Assembly (NCBI RefSeq): GCF_031624495.1
Contig: NZ_JAMQOP010000004.1
Coordinates: 186,001 to 250,000 of the forward strand
Reading direction: 5' to 3'
Length of the DNA stretch: 64,000 nucleotides
DNA from: Halogeometricum sp. S1BR25-6
Lineage (GTDB): Archaea; Halobacteriota; Halobacteria; Halobacteriales; Haloferacaceae
Below, piece after piece: positions 43,442 through 52,637 of the stretch. Made by a program: the position numbers and the translations under genes. The notes below the pieces were generated by a model. That model saw only the letters and a list, made by a program, of their open reading frames with translations, was not told the DNA's origin and did not search any database. Position 1 is the first letter of the stretch. Every line of letters begins with the position of its first letter.

Positions 43442-43447
43442 CATAAA
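43442..43447 (-). promoter_or_regulatory. TATA-like box of the GH3 gene in a divergent AT-rich spacer
   Basis: TTTATG on the minus strand lies about 27 bases before ATG 43417. The 176-base spacer to the divergent TrmB gene contains an AT-rich block (about 43447-43495) suitable as a shared operator. Confidence 0.5.
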
Positions 43448-43593
43448 TGTTAACAATCGTTCACAAGGTTAGTAAAAAATATTTTTCGAGCGCTCAGAAT
43501 CTTTCGTCGTCACGGCGCGGTTCCCGCCGCCGGAAGCCCGACCCCGAGCGCGAGCGATAGCGTCATGGTTCGCCCGCGCCGTGCATCGAAGCG

Positions 43594-44664
43594 ATGACAC
43601 GGGACGCAGACCTCGTCGGGCGACTCCAACAGTTCGGCCTCTCGGAGACGGAGGCGAGCGTCTACCTCGCCGTCGTCCGCCGCGGCGAGGCGACCCCCAG
43701 CGTCGTCGCCTCGGATACGGGCGTGTCGGCGAGTTACGTCTACCAACTCGCGGACCGACTGGCGGACGCGGGGTTCGTGAGCGTCGACGACCACCGCTCG
43801 CCGACGCGGGTTCGAGCGCATCCGCCCGCGGAGTCGCTGCGGGACCGGCTAGAGACGATGCAGCAGACGATGTCGGAGGTAACAGAGCGGTACGAACGGC
43901 CCCCAGAGGACCACGACGCGCTCGAAATCGTCCAGTCCCGTCAGACCCTTCGGAAGCGGATTCGTGCCCACGCCGAACGCGCGGAATCGGAACTGTTCTT
44001 GGCCGTTCCGGTCGAACTCCTCTCGGACCTCGCCGGTCCGCTGTCCGATGCGGTCGAGAGGGGCGTGTTCGTGCTGCTCGCTGCGGCCGGCGACCTCGAG
44101 GCGGTCGACGAGGACGTCTCGTCGCTGGCGACGGCCGTCCGGTCGTGGGTCCGCGGCACGACGGTGTACGTCTGTGCCGATCAGACCCGCGGCGTCATCT
44201 CGCCGTCCTCGCTGCTCGGCTGGGAACACGGCGACGCCGAGGCCATCGGCTTCGTCAACCGGTCGGTCGCCGTCGCCGTCGAGGCCGCCTTCCTCGGCAC
44301 GGTCTGGCCCGCGTCGGAGGAAGCGGCGCTCCGGGAGCCATCATCCCTGCCAACGACGTACCGCGGGTTCAGGCGGGCCGTCTACGACGCCACGCTCCGT
44401 CTCCGAAACGGCGACGACGTCGCCGTCGAGGCGCGAGTCAGGCCCGCCGGGGGAGGTGGCCGGGGCCGACGGTCGGTCGCGGACGTTCGCGGCCGCCTCG
44501 TCGAGACGCGGCAGAGTCTCGTCGACCCCCGAAACGTCGAGTTCGGGATGGAGAACACACTCGTCGTGGAGACTGACGACGGCCGCGTGACCGTCGGGGG
44601 GACCGGCGGCTTCTTGGAAGACTACGAAGCCGTCTCAGTGACGCTCGCTCGCGGGGAGCGCTGA
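43594..44664 (+). CDS. TrmB family sugar-responsive transcriptional regulator
   Basis: A 356-residue regulator. The TrmB winged helix is at 8-75 (LQQFGLSETEASVYLAVVRR, VSASYVYQLADRLADAGFVS). A coiled coil (LRDRLETMQQTMSEVTERYE) follows, then a phospholipase-D-like sugar-binding domain (ELFLAVPVELLSDLAGPLSD) and the TrmB C-terminal effector part. It is divergent from the GH3 gene with a 176-base spacer, so it probably controls the glucosidase and perhaps the sugar oxidoreductases downstream. Confidence 0.9.
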   Translation: MTRDADLVGRLQQFGLSETEASVYLAVVRRGEATPSVVASDTGVSASYVYQLADRLADAGFVSVDDHRSPTRVRAHPPAESLRDRLETMQQTMSEVTERYERPPEDHDALEIVQSRQTLRKRIRAHAERAESELFLAVPVELLSDLAGPLSDAVERGVFVLLAAAGDLEAVDEDVSSLATAVRSWVRGTTVYVCADQTRGVISPSSLLGWEHGDAEAIGFVNRSVAVAVEAAFLGTVWPASEEAALREPSSLPTTYRGFRRAVYDATLRLRNGDDVAVEARVRPAGGGGRGRRSVADVRGRLVETRQSLVDPRNVEFGMENTLVVETDDGRVTVGGTGGFLEDYEAVSVTLARGER

Positions 44665-44688
44665 AGGCGCGTCCCGGACGTCGGCCGC

Positions 44689-45705
44689 TTACAGGCCGGC
44701 GTACGGCCCGCCCTTCGCTTCGGTCAGCCGGTCGACCTGCTCGTCCGAGAGCGTCACCGCCGCCGCCGCGAGGTTCTCTTCGAGCTGTTCGACGGTGCGG
44801 GCGCCGACGATGGGCGCGGTGACGCCGTCACGGTGCAGCAGCCACGCGAGAGCGGTTTGTGCGGGTGTCGCTCCCACCTCGTCGGCCACGGCTTCGAGTT
44901 CGTCGTGGACCTGGAAGTTCTCCTCGGTGAGGTAGGCGTCCTCGAATCGGCTCGACTCCGCGGCGCGCGATTCGCCGGTGAGGCCGTCTTCCCGCGAGTA
45001 CTTGCCGGTGAGAAAGCCCTGACCGAGCGGACTCCACGGACAGACCGCCATCCCGTACGACCGCGTCATCTCCAGGTAGTCGCCTTCGGTCTCGCGGTCG
45101 ACGAGGTTGTATCGGGGTTGCGAGACGGTGAACGGCTCCCACCCGTTCTCGCGGGCGATCTCGTTGGCCTTCGCCACCTTCCAGGCGTTCGGCCGGTGCG
45201 TCGACGCGCCGAGGTAGTGGACCTTCCCGTCGTCGACGAGTCCGTTCAGCGTCTTCATCATCTCGCGCGTGGGGGTCTGGTCGTCCCAGCGGTGAATGTA
45301 GAGCACGTCGACGTACCCGGTGTCGAGGCGGTCGAGCAGCGCATCGATGCGGTGACGGAGGTTCTTGCGGTTCGTGCCGCGACTGTTCGGGTCTCCGTCC
45401 CGAATCTGCCAGTAAATCTTCGAGGCGATGGTGTACCGCTCTCGGTCGCGGTCGCCGTCGTTCAGCCACTCGCCGATCCATCGCTCGCTCGCGCCGCCGC
45501 CATACACGTCGGCGGTATCGATGTAGCGACCGCCGGCCGCCTCGTAGGCGTCTAACAGTTCGTGGGCACGCTCTTCGCCGATTTCGACGTTCCCCTGCTC
45601 GGTCTCTTTACCGAACCGCCACGTGCCGAACTGGAGTTCGCTGGTGTGGATGCCCGTCTCACCGAGTCGAACGTAGTCCAGGTCGACGTCTGTCGCGTTG
45701 CTCAC
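44689..45705 (-). CDS. Aldo/keto reductase, AKR11/12-like, 338 aa
   Basis: An NADPH oxidoreductase of the larger YajO/Gpr type: VDLDYVRLGETGIHTSELQFG, GGRYIDTADVYGGGASERWI (catalytic Asp, Tyr), YTIASKIYWQIRDGDPN (Lys), VDVLYIHRWDDQTP (His), NLVDRETEGDYLEM and the tail motif GARTVEQLEENLAA. GTG 45705 is chosen over TTG 45720 because a minus-strand TATA-like box (45730-45735) lies about 27 bases upstream. Its place in the sugar island suggests an aldose or keto-sugar substrate. Confidence 0.88.
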   Translation of the reverse strand: MSNATDVDLDYVRLGETGIHTSELQFGTWRFGKETEQGNVEIGEERAHELLDAYEAAGGRYIDTADVYGGGASERWIGEWLNDGDRDRERYTIASKIYWQIRDGDPNSRGTNRKNLRHRIDALLDRLDTGYVDVLYIHRWDDQTPTREMMKTLNGLVDDGKVHYLGASTHRPNAWKVAKANEIARENGWEPFTVSQPRYNLVDRETEGDYLEMTRSYGMAVCPWSPLGQGFLTGKYSREDGLTGESRAAESSRFEDAYLTEENFQVHDELEAVADEVGATPAQTALAWLLHRDGVTAPIVGARTVEQLEENLAAAAVTLSDEQVDRLTEAKGGPYAGL

Positions 45706-45830
45706 ACCGGTAGCAATCAACCGCGGGTCGATAAACCCGCGTGATGTCGGCCTCGGAACCGACGTCGACGGCGGGTGCCGGAAGACGGCTCACGTCGCTC
45801 GGTACCGAGGCGCCCCGCCCCCGTTCGCGC

Positions 45831-46901
45831 TCACCGGTCGAGTTCGACGCGTCGTTCCTGCTCGGCGGAGTCGTAGAGGGCGCGGACGACGCGCATGTCG
45901 ACCATCCCGTGTTCGCCGTCGGGTTCGACGTCGAGACCGTGCTGGAGGCGGTTGGCGAAGTAGTCGAACTCCTCGCGCATCTGGTCGACCGGTTCCGGTC
46001 GGTACTCGCTCTCGATGTCCGGTCCGGACACCCTGAGCACCTTCCGAGTGTTCGGGAAGAACAGCCCCTCGATGCTCAGTTCGCCTTCGGTGCCGACGAA
46101 CCGGAGGCTCGAGGTCACCGCCGCGCTGTGTGTGACCGTACACGAGGCGAGTTTGCCGTCGGGGAACTCTAACTGGAACGCCGCGTGCTCGTCAGTCCCC
46201 TCGTAGGCCGACTGTTCGGACTCCGTCCGAGCGTACACCGCCTGGGGGTCCTCCTCCAGGACGAACCGAATCGTGTTCAGCGGATAAATCCCGATATCGT
46301 TGATCGTCGTCCCGCCGGAGAGGTCGGGGTCGAACCGCCAACTCGTTTCGTCGACGGAGTCGAGAATCGTGTCCGACATGTGCCCGAGTATCGAAACGAC
46401 GTCCCCGATTGCGCCGTCTCGGATCAGTTCTCGGGCGCGGCGGGCCGCCGGTTCCGTCTGGACTCGGTAGGCGACCATCAGCGGGACGTCCGCCTCCTGA
46501 CAGGTATCGACGGTCGCCCGAGCGTCTTCGACGGTCGCTTCCAGCGGCTTCTCGCAGAGAACCGCTTTGTCGTGCGTCGCCGCGGCTTCGACGTTGTCGC
46601 GGTGGAGTCCGTTCGGCGTGCAGACGTACACCGCGTCGTAGGCGTCGGTCGCCGCGCCGTCGGCGTACTCCTCGTAGGTGAGCGTCTCCTCGATTCCTTC
46701 GAGGTCGGCCGCGAGGTCCGCTGCCTTTTCGGTACTGGAACTGACCAGGACCGTCATCGTGCAGTAGTCCGCGTCTTCGACGGCGGGAATCGCCTGCTCG
46801 CGCGTCCACCACCCGAGTCCGACCATGGCGAACCGAATCGGGTCGGCGTCCGTGGGCCGTTCCCAGTCGCGAGCACTGAAGCTGTCGGGATCGAATTCCA
46901 T
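45831..46901 (-). CDS. D-xylose 1-dehydrogenase (NADP)-like Gfo/Idh/MocA oxidoreductase
   Basis: A 356-residue Gfo/Idh/MocA dehydrogenase. Opening features match haloarchaeal D-xylose dehydrogenase: PIRFAMVGLGWWTREQAIPA, then VLVSSSTEKAADLA, YVCTPNGLHRDNVEAAATHD, the signature VLCEKPLEATVEDA and DIGIYPLNTIRFVL in the substrate domain. In Haloferax the homologue starts oxidative xylose breakdown. Assignment to xylose rests on similarity of the whole N-terminal half and is moderately sure. ATG 46901 has a minus-strand TTTATC box at 46926-46931. The beta-glucosidase/xylosidase-like GH3 enzyme nearby fits the same substrates. Confidence 0.82.
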   Translation of the reverse strand: MEFDPDSFSARDWERPTDADPIRFAMVGLGWWTREQAIPAVEDADYCTMTVLVSSSTEKAADLAADLEGIEETLTYEEYADGAATDAYDAVYVCTPNGLHRDNVEAAATHDKAVLCEKPLEATVEDARATVDTCQEADVPLMVAYRVQTEPAARRARELIRDGAIGDVVSILGHMSDTILDSVDETSWRFDPDLSGGTTINDIGIYPLNTIRFVLEEDPQAVYARTESEQSAYEGTDEHAAFQLEFPDGKLASCTVTHSAAVTSSLRFVGTEGELSIEGLFFPNTRKVLRVSGPDIESEYRPEPVDQMREEFDYFANRLQHGLDVEPDGEHGMVDMRVVRALYDSAEQERRVELDR

Positions 46902-46925
46902 GCGCAAGCCTTCAGCGCCGTCACG

Positions 46926-46931
46926 GATAAA
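46926..46931 (-). promoter_or_regulatory. TATA-like box of the xylose dehydrogenase-like gene
   Basis: TTTATC on the minus strand about 27 bases before ATG 46901, deciding the start against an upstream GTG at 46961. Confidence 0.5.
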
Positions 46932-47016
46932 CGGCAAGGCGACTCGGCTGCCGACCGCCACCGCCGGAACCTATCCGGGGGAAGACCGATGAGGGTCGAC
47001 CGCCTCACTGCTCCTC

Positions 47017-47490
47017 GTGTACTTCGTAACGCACCTGGCCGTCGGGGCGCTCCTGGGTCGGTGGTCGCGACTGCCCGTACCCTGGGTCGTCGCGGGGACG
47101 GCGCTCCCGGACGTCGTCGACAAACCGCTGGCGATGCTCGGGGTCGTCGACCTGTACCACACCGTGGGCCACACGGCGCTGCTCGCTCCCCTGGCCGTCG
47201 TCGCCGCGCTCCTGAGTTCGGCGGGTCGAGCGCTCGCGGTCGGATGGGCGTCGCACCTGTTCCTCGACGCGTTTCACATCGTCCTCAACGGCCGGTACGG
47301 TGACGCTCTGTTCTTGGGGTGGCCGGTCGTGGTCCCCCCGGACCCGCTTGCGCTCCCGCCCGGCGCGTTCTTCTTCTACTATCTCTGGTCGCCGTCGTTC
47401 TTCCTCGAGTGTGCCTTCTGGACCGGTCTCGGCGTCGTTCTCTTACGAAACGCCCGAGCCGACCGCCCGTCCGGCGAGACGCGGGACTGA
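47017..47490 (+). CDS. Membrane-bound metal-dependent hydrolase-like protein (YdjM/DUF457-like), 157 aa
   Basis: A membrane protein with HLAVGALLGRWSRLPVPWVV, PDVVDKPLAMLGVVDLYHTVGHT, WASHLFLDAFHIVLNG and C-terminal hydrophobic helices. His and Asp in the PDxxD...H..GH and SHLFLDAFH patterns match the YdjM/LexA-regulated membrane hydrolase family, whose substrate is unknown. The start is GTG 47017. It is divergent from the xylose dehydrogenase-like gene. Confidence 0.78.
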   Translation: MYFVTHLAVGALLGRWSRLPVPWVVAGTALPDVVDKPLAMLGVVDLYHTVGHTALLAPLAVVAALLSSAGRALAVGWASHLFLDAFHIVLNGRYGDALFLGWPVVVPPDPLALPPGAFFFYYLWSPSFFLECAFWTGLGVVLLRNARADRPSGETRD

Positions 47491-47514
47491 CCGGGACTGG
47501 CGGAGGCGCACTCG

Positions 47515-47883
47515 CTAAAACTCCCGCCGGTAGAGGAGGACCAGCACCGCCACGAGACCGATCTGTACGGCTTTGTCCACGTACCCGAGCGTCGAGAAGT
47601 CGGGCGCGTTGACGACGTACCAAGCGACGACCTGTCCGAGCGTGAACGGGATACCGAGCAGGTACACCAGCCGACGCCGGAAGTTCAGGACGACGGCCGC
47701 GCACCCGGCGAGAAAGCCGACGCCGGCGAACAGGAACGACCACCCGAGCGGACTCGAGACGAACAGCACTCCCAGATAGAGGTGCAACACGCCCGAAACG
47801 GCCGCCAGAGCAATTCCGAGCAGGTGAAGCCTCGACAGCGACGCCGTTTCGACGCCCGTTCGGGATGCGGTATCGGTCGACAT
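47515..47883 (-). CDS. Four-helix membrane protein (haloarchaeal DUF7475-like), 122 aa
   Basis: A small membrane protein with four predicted helices: LLGIALAAVSGVLHLYLGVLF, WSFLFAGVGFLAGCAAVVL, YLLGIPFTLGQVVAWYVV and VQIGLVAVLVLLYRREF. The conserved GVLHLYLGVLF and the C-terminal LVLLYRR pattern occur in many haloarchaea. The function is unknown. It is convergent with the preceding membrane hydrolase gene. Confidence 0.78.
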   Translation of the reverse strand: MSTDTASRTGVETASLSRLHLLGIALAAVSGVLHLYLGVLFVSSPLGWSFLFAGVGFLAGCAAVVLNFRRRLVYLLGIPFTLGQVVAWYVVNAPDFSTLGYVDKAVQIGLVAVLVLLYRREF

Positions 47884-47987
47884 GTAAGTTCATTGGATAC
47901 AGGTGTCTTCAATCTACGGCTCGACCGGCGACTGCCGCGAGATGACCGCTCCCGTACACTTTTGTCGATATAAACGAACATCCGCCA

Positions 47988-49994
47988 ATGAACTGTGCGC
48001 TCGTCGGTGCCGGTGCGGTCGCGAGGCGCTACGCGGCCGGATTCGAGGAGTCGTCGCTCGAACTGACGGCGGTGTGTGACCTCGATCTCGAGCGAGCGCG
48101 CGGGGTCGCGGAGCCTCACGGCGCGACGGCGTACGCCGACGTCGACGCGATGCTCGCCGACGACGCGGCACCGCTCGTGATCAACCTGACCAGCCACGGG
48201 GCGCACGCGCCGGTGACCGAACGAGCGCTCGCCGACGAACGGCACGTCTACAGCGAGAAACCGCTGGCGCTGGACGCCGACCGGGCGGCCGACCTCGTCA
48301 GAACCGCCGAGCGTGATGGTCTCGCGCTCGGATGCGCGCCCATTAACAACCGGTGCGACCCGCAGCGTCACGTTCGCTGGTTGCTCGGCGACGGCCGACT
48401 CGGACGAGTCGGACTGGGATACGCGCACGCACACGTCGGCCGCGTCACCGAGTGGCACGACAACCCGGAGTCGTTTCTGTCCGTCGGACCGCTGTACGAC
48501 GGCGCCGTCTACCCGCTGAACTGTCTCGTCTCCTGGTTCGGGCCGGTCGAGCAGGTCCGGGTCGCCGACGGTCTCGACGTCTGGCCCGACAGGGAGGCGG
48601 CGACGCCGGGGCGGGACTCGCACGTCGAAGCCACCCTCGCGTTCGAGAGCGGCCCGACGATTCGGCTGACTGCGAGCCTGTACGCCCCCCACCGGAGCCG
48701 CGAATTCAACACCCTCGAACTCCACGGCGACGACGGGTCGCTGTACCTCGCCGACAGCGGTGCGCTCGCCGCCGACCCCGAGACCGTCAGGGTCGGCGGG
48801 AACGGGAGACCGTACGTCGACGCGCCCCACCCCGCGAGGCGGCGCGAACGACCGTACCTCGACGGGCCGGCGCGTCTCGCGGCCGCCGTCGCGTCGGGCG
48901 CCCGCCCGGTCGCGAGCGCGCGGCGGGCGACCCACGTGGTCGCCGTCTGCAACGCCGTCGAGTCAGCCGTCGAAGCGGGCGGCCCCGTCGCGGTCGACGC
49001 CCACGGGGTCGGCGTTCCCGACTTGTCTCCGCCTCCGGTGCGGCCCCCCCGCGACGGGCGGGAGGTCCGGGACGAACGCGATGTCGGGGACGCGACCGCA
49101 CCCCGCTCTCGCGACGCGGCCGTCAGACTCCCGCCCGTGGGCTTCGGGTGTTCGCGGTACCGCGACGGCGACTACGTCGACCGGGTCGACTCGATAGCGA
49201 CGGCGCTGGACGCCGGCTATCGTCTGCTCGATTCGGCCGAACTGTACGGGAACGAGGCGCGAATCGGCGACCTGCTGGACGCGCCCGGGAGTCCCGGCCG
49301 CGAGGGACTGTTCCTCGTCGGGAAGGTCTGGAACACGAACCACGAACACGTCGTCGAGGCCTGTCGAGGGACGCTCGACGCGCTCGGCGCGGCGAGTCTC
49401 GACTGCTACATGCTCCACTGGCCGACCGCCTGGGCCTACCAGGGACCGCTGCGGGACCTGGCCGACTGTTCACCCGCCGAACAAGACGCTCTCGCGTTCC
49501 CGACCGACGAGGACGGCGACCCGGAGACCGCGGACACGTCGCTGACGGAGACGTGGGAGCGGCTGGAGCACGTTCACGAACGCGGTCTCGCCCGGACGAT
49601 AGGCGTCTGTAACGTCACCGTCGACGAACTCGACCAAATTGCGGCGGTTGCCGACGTTCTGCCGGCCGTCGTCCAAGTGGAGTCCCATCCGTACGTGCCC
49701 CGTCGGGAACTCGTCGAGTGGTGTCACGAGCGGGGTATCCGCGTGATGGCCCACTCGCCGCTCTCCGCGCCCGGACTCCTCGAAGAGTCGGCCCTGCACG
49801 AAGTGGCCGACAACTGCGGCGTCTCGCCGGCGCAGGCCGCACTCGCCTGGCAGGTCGACCGCGGCGTCGTCCCGATTCCGTCGAGTACGGATACCGACCA
49901 CGTCGTCGAGAACCTCGCCGCCGCCCGGGTCGAGTTCACCGCGTCGGACCGCGAGCGCGTCGCGTCGCTGGTCGACCCCGAATTCGAGCGATGA
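47988..49994 (+). CDS. Gfo/Idh/MocA oxidoreductase fused to an aldo/keto reductase
   Basis: A 668-residue two-enzyme chain. Residues 1-340 form a Gfo/Idh/MocA dehydrogenase: CALVGAGAVARRYAAGFE, AVCDLDLERARG, the signature HVYSEKPLALDADRA (Lys91) and LYDGAVYPLNCLVSWFG. A disordered Pro/Arg/Asp linker (345-380) leads to an aldo/keto reductase (381-668): LLDSAELYGNEARIGDL (Asp, Tyr), LVGKVWNTNHEH (Lys), YMLHWPTAW (His), TIGVCNVTVDEL and IPSSTDTDHVVENL. One open frame spans both without break. The two NAD(P)-dependent halves could act in turn on one sugar, an oxidation-reduction pair; the substrate is unknown. Confidence 0.9.
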   Translation: MNCALVGAGAVARRYAAGFEESSLELTAVCDLDLERARGVAEPHGATAYADVDAMLADDAAPLVINLTSHGAHAPVTERALADERHVYSEKPLALDADRAADLVRTAERDGLALGCAPINNRCDPQRHVRWLLGDGRLGRVGLGYAHAHVGRVTEWHDNPESFLSVGPLYDGAVYPLNCLVSWFGPVEQVRVADGLDVWPDREAATPGRDSHVEATLAFESGPTIRLTASLYAPHRSREFNTLELHGDDGSLYLADSGALAADPETVRVGGNGRPYVDAPHPARRRERPYLDGPARLAAAVASGARPVASARRATHVVAVCNAVESAVEAGGPVAVDAHGVGVPDLSPPPVRPPRDGREVRDERDVGDATAPRSRDAAVRLPPVGFGCSRYRDGDYVDRVDSIATALDAGYRLLDSAELYGNEARIGDLLDAPGSPGREGLFLVGKVWNTNHEHVVEACRGTLDALGAASLDCYMLHWPTAWAYQGPLRDLADCSPAEQDALAFPTDEDGDPETADTSLTETWERLEHVHERGLARTIGVCNVTVDELDQIAAVADVLPAVVQVESHPYVPRRELVEWCHERGIRVMAHSPLSAPGLLEESALHEVADNCGVSPAQAALAWQVDRGVVPIPSSTDTDHVVENLAAARVEFTASDRERVASLVDPEFER

Positions 49995-50078
49995 GCGGGC
50001 CCGAACCGTCCCGACTGCACCGGTAGCGGCGCGCCGGAAGCGCGCGACTCAAATTTCCGTTCCGACTTCAGTCCGTCC

Positions 50079-51128
50079 TCATTTCCACTCGAGTCCTCGT
50101 GGAGCAGTCGGCGGCGAGAGCGGACTCGACGGAAGCTCATCGCTCGGATTCGGGTCGTTGTACGCTTTCGGAGCGACGTCGTTCGGTGAGTCCGGGTAGA
50201 ACAGTGATGCAACCGCGTGGATGTGTTCGCGGCCGACATCGAGCTCGAACTGACCGCCGCCGAACATCCGAATTCCGTGGTCCTCACAGTACTCGATCGT
50301 ATCCAACAGTGACTGCACCGACCCGAACCGCGACGGCTTGATGTTGAGCCACTCGGGGTCCCACGGTAGGTCCTCGATGGTCTCGACGCTTCGGATGGGA
50401 TAGTCCCAAGTCACGCGCTCCTCCTGGCCCTCGAACAACGGCCGAGTCTCGTCGTTCAACTCCGGGTCCTCGACGAGCGCGTTCGGAAAGCCCTCGACGA
50501 CCCGTTCGTAGAGAGCGGGGTCGGCCGGCTGATCGACCGTCGTCCCGTGGTACTGCCCTTTCAGATCGAGCGTCACCACTGCATCGGTCTCTGCCAATCG
50601 GTCGACGACCTCGTCGGTCCAGTCGGACGTGGGATCGAGCTTGAACTCCAAATCGGGATTTCGGTCGAGCCAGTCGATAACGCGGTCGCCGGTTGGCGGG
50701 TCTTCCAATCGCGTACTCACGACGAACCGAACGGAGTCGTACTCGCGTTCCAGTTGGTCGGCGAAGTTGGTCTCGGCCTGCTTCAACGCGAGATCTAATG
50801 CAGCGCTCTCGAACGCCCACTGCCGATAGTTCCGGAATATCGGTTGATTCGGCTCGTCTCCGAGGAAAAAGTCGATCTCGGAAAGCTGTTTCGAGAGCTC
50901 ATCGAGCGTGTACTCCCCGGTGAGAGGGAACTCTTCGGAGGACTCGTGAAGTGCGTCGTGCGTATCGGTATCGTACGTAACGTCTTCACCCTGTCCGGTT
51001 TCACCGTCACCGTGCAACGAGACGACCGTCGTTGCTCGGCTGAAGCCGCTGGACGTCTCCCGTTCGTGCCGTTCGAGGTCGTACCCCTCTACCCGGAGGT
51101 CGAGATCAGCGACGCGGTCGTATAGCAT
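50079..51128 (-). CDS. Enolase superfamily (mandelate racemase/muconate lactonizing-like) enzyme
   Basis: A 349-residue enolase-superfamily protein. The N-terminal capping domain runs to about residue 130. Strand-end catalytic residues are visible: LEFKLDPTSD, the metal ligand in VVTLDLKGQYHG, ALVEDPELND (Glu) and RVTWDYPIRS (Asp). A second-half Lys in LNIKPSRFGSVQSL is followed by GGGQFELDVGREHIHAV. The Lys placement recalls the dipeptide epimerase/o-succinylbenzoate synthase subgroup, but a sugar-acid dehydratase is also possible given the sugar genes. At 349 residues it is shorter than known haloarchaeal xylonate dehydratases. Confidence 0.8.
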   Translation of the reverse strand: MLYDRVADLDLRVEGYDLERHERETSSGFSRATTVVSLHGDGETGQGEDVTYDTDTHDALHESSEEFPLTGEYTLDELSKQLSEIDFFLGDEPNQPIFRNYRQWAFESAALDLALKQAETNFADQLEREYDSVRFVVSTRLEDPPTGDRVIDWLDRNPDLEFKLDPTSDWTDEVVDRLAETDAVVTLDLKGQYHGTTVDQPADPALYERVVEGFPNALVEDPELNDETRPLFEGQEERVTWDYPIRSVETIEDLPWDPEWLNIKPSRFGSVQSLLDTIEYCEDHGIRMFGGGQFELDVGREHIHAVASLFYPDSPNDVAPKAYNDPNPSDELPSSPLSPPTAPRGLEWK

Positions 51129-51434
51129 AGCCAGGTCACGCTACGATCGCGGGCCAGTAAAAGATCCGACAGACGGTCACAGCATGAACTGGCAACGCTG
51201 CGAGTAAATCGTGCTTTGGGCTCTGCTTCAGGGCTGCCGGAGAGTTCACAGACGCCATTCGCGTCGTTATAGATCACATCCCTGTCTCCTTCGCACAGTC
51301 GCCGCACGACTGAGAACGGACTCTCGGTCGGGTTGCGCGACGGGGCGATATCGGTGACGGCGGAGGCCGATTCGCAGTCCGAACCGTTCGTGCGCTGCTG
51401 ACATCCTCACCGCGCGACCGTGCGAGAGGGTCTC
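51129..51434. other. Intergenic region between the enolase-like and MFS genes
   Basis: No gene is supported in 306 bases. It should contain the promoter of the enolase-like gene and the 3' end of the MFS transcript. A minus-strand frame reading KARFTRSVASSCCDRLSDLL is too short and atypical to call. Confidence 0.4.
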
Positions 51435-52637
51435 TTACGCCGGTTCGGGCGTACGTAACGCCAAGAGAACACCGAGGAGGGCGACGCCGCCGGCGACGAA
51501 GAACGCCGGGTCGTAGCCGACGCGGTCGATGATGGTGCCCGCAGCGATGGGTGCGGCGAACGCGCCGAGCAGACCGATACTCGTCAGCAGTGAGATGGCC
51601 GTCGTCCGCACCGCCGGCGGGACGAGTTCGGTGATGTACGAAAAGAGTAACCCGGTGACGAGTTGGATCGCGAAGCCGACGACGAGGACCGCCCCGACGA
51701 TGAGTTCGAGGCGCGAGACGAACACGAACGCGACGACGGCCGGTGCGGCGACGGCGAACGCCGATATCACGACGGGACGACGCTTGCCGCCGAACACGCG
51801 GTCGGAGACCACACCGCTGCTCGACCGTCCGACCGCACCGATGGCCGGGAACAGCGCGGTCAGCAGCCCACCCGCCGCCAGCGAGATGCCGAACCCGTCG
51901 ACGAGATAGCTCGGGAGCCACGTGTTGACGAAGAGGTACAGCGAGTAGGCGAGAAAACAGAGGACGCAGACGGTCCAGACCGCCCGGCTGGTGAACAACT
52001 CGCTCAGTGCCGCTCGGTCCGGCGTGGCCGTCTCGACGCCGGGGACGTGGCGACGGGTTGCGAGCAAGAACAGCGCGACGCCGACGACGCCGATGGCGGC
52101 GTACAACGGGAGGATTGCGGGCCACCCGGCGACAGTTGCGACGAGCGGACTGCCGAACTGACCGAGTGCGAATCCGACCGGTGCGCTCGCGGTGAACACG
52201 CCGACGGCGGTTGCCCGATACCGAGACGCGACGGCGCTACCGACGATGTTCGCGCCCGCGTTCCAGAAGATGACGTATGCGATGCCGCCGAGGACGCGCG
52301 AGACGAGCAGCCAGCGGTACGCACCGGCGGTGGCCGTATACCAGCCCCACGCACCCGCGACGACGAGCGCGACGGTCCCGAAGAGAATCACTCGACGGAC
52401 CGAAAAGCGGTCGAGAACGATACCGGTAGGGACGCTGGTGACGACCGCAGTCGCGTACATGATGCTGACGAGCCACCCCGCCGTGCTCGCCGTGAGTCCG
52501 AGCGAGTCCTGAATCAGCGGCAGGACGCTCGCCGGAGCGATTTCGTAGGCTGCGGCCGCCGTCGAGAGCACGAACAATCCGACGAAGAGACCGAGCGTCT
52601 CGCGTCGAGAAGTGCCTGCGTTGGGATGGTCGCTCAC
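51435..52637 (-). CDS. MFS family transporter
   Basis: A 400-residue carrier with 12 predicted helices. The loop 2-3 motif A-like segment reads GIVLDRFSVRRVILFG, and the second half repeats it as SGVVSDRVFGGKRRPVVIS. The type of cargo is not readable; the position next to sugar oxidoreductases and an enolase-like enzyme suggests a sugar acid or similar anion. GTG 52637 (VSDHPNAGTSRRETL) is chosen, since the 43-residue upstream extension is not family-like. Confidence 0.88.
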   Translation of the reverse strand: MSDHPNAGTSRRETLGLFVGLFVLSTAAAAYEIAPASVLPLIQDSLGLTASTAGWLVSIMYATAVVTSVPTGIVLDRFSVRRVILFGTVALVVAGAWGWYTATAGAYRWLLVSRVLGGIAYVIFWNAGANIVGSAVASRYRATAVGVFTASAPVGFALGQFGSPLVATVAGWPAILPLYAAIGVVGVALFLLATRRHVPGVETATPDRAALSELFTSRAVWTVCVLCFLAYSLYLFVNTWLPSYLVDGFGISLAAGGLLTALFPAIGAVGRSSSGVVSDRVFGGKRRPVVISAFAVAAPAVVAFVFVSRLELIVGAVLVVGFAIQLVTGLLFSYITELVPPAVRTTAISLLTSIGLLGAFAAPIAAGTIIDRVGYDPAFFVAGGVALLGVLLALRTPEPA

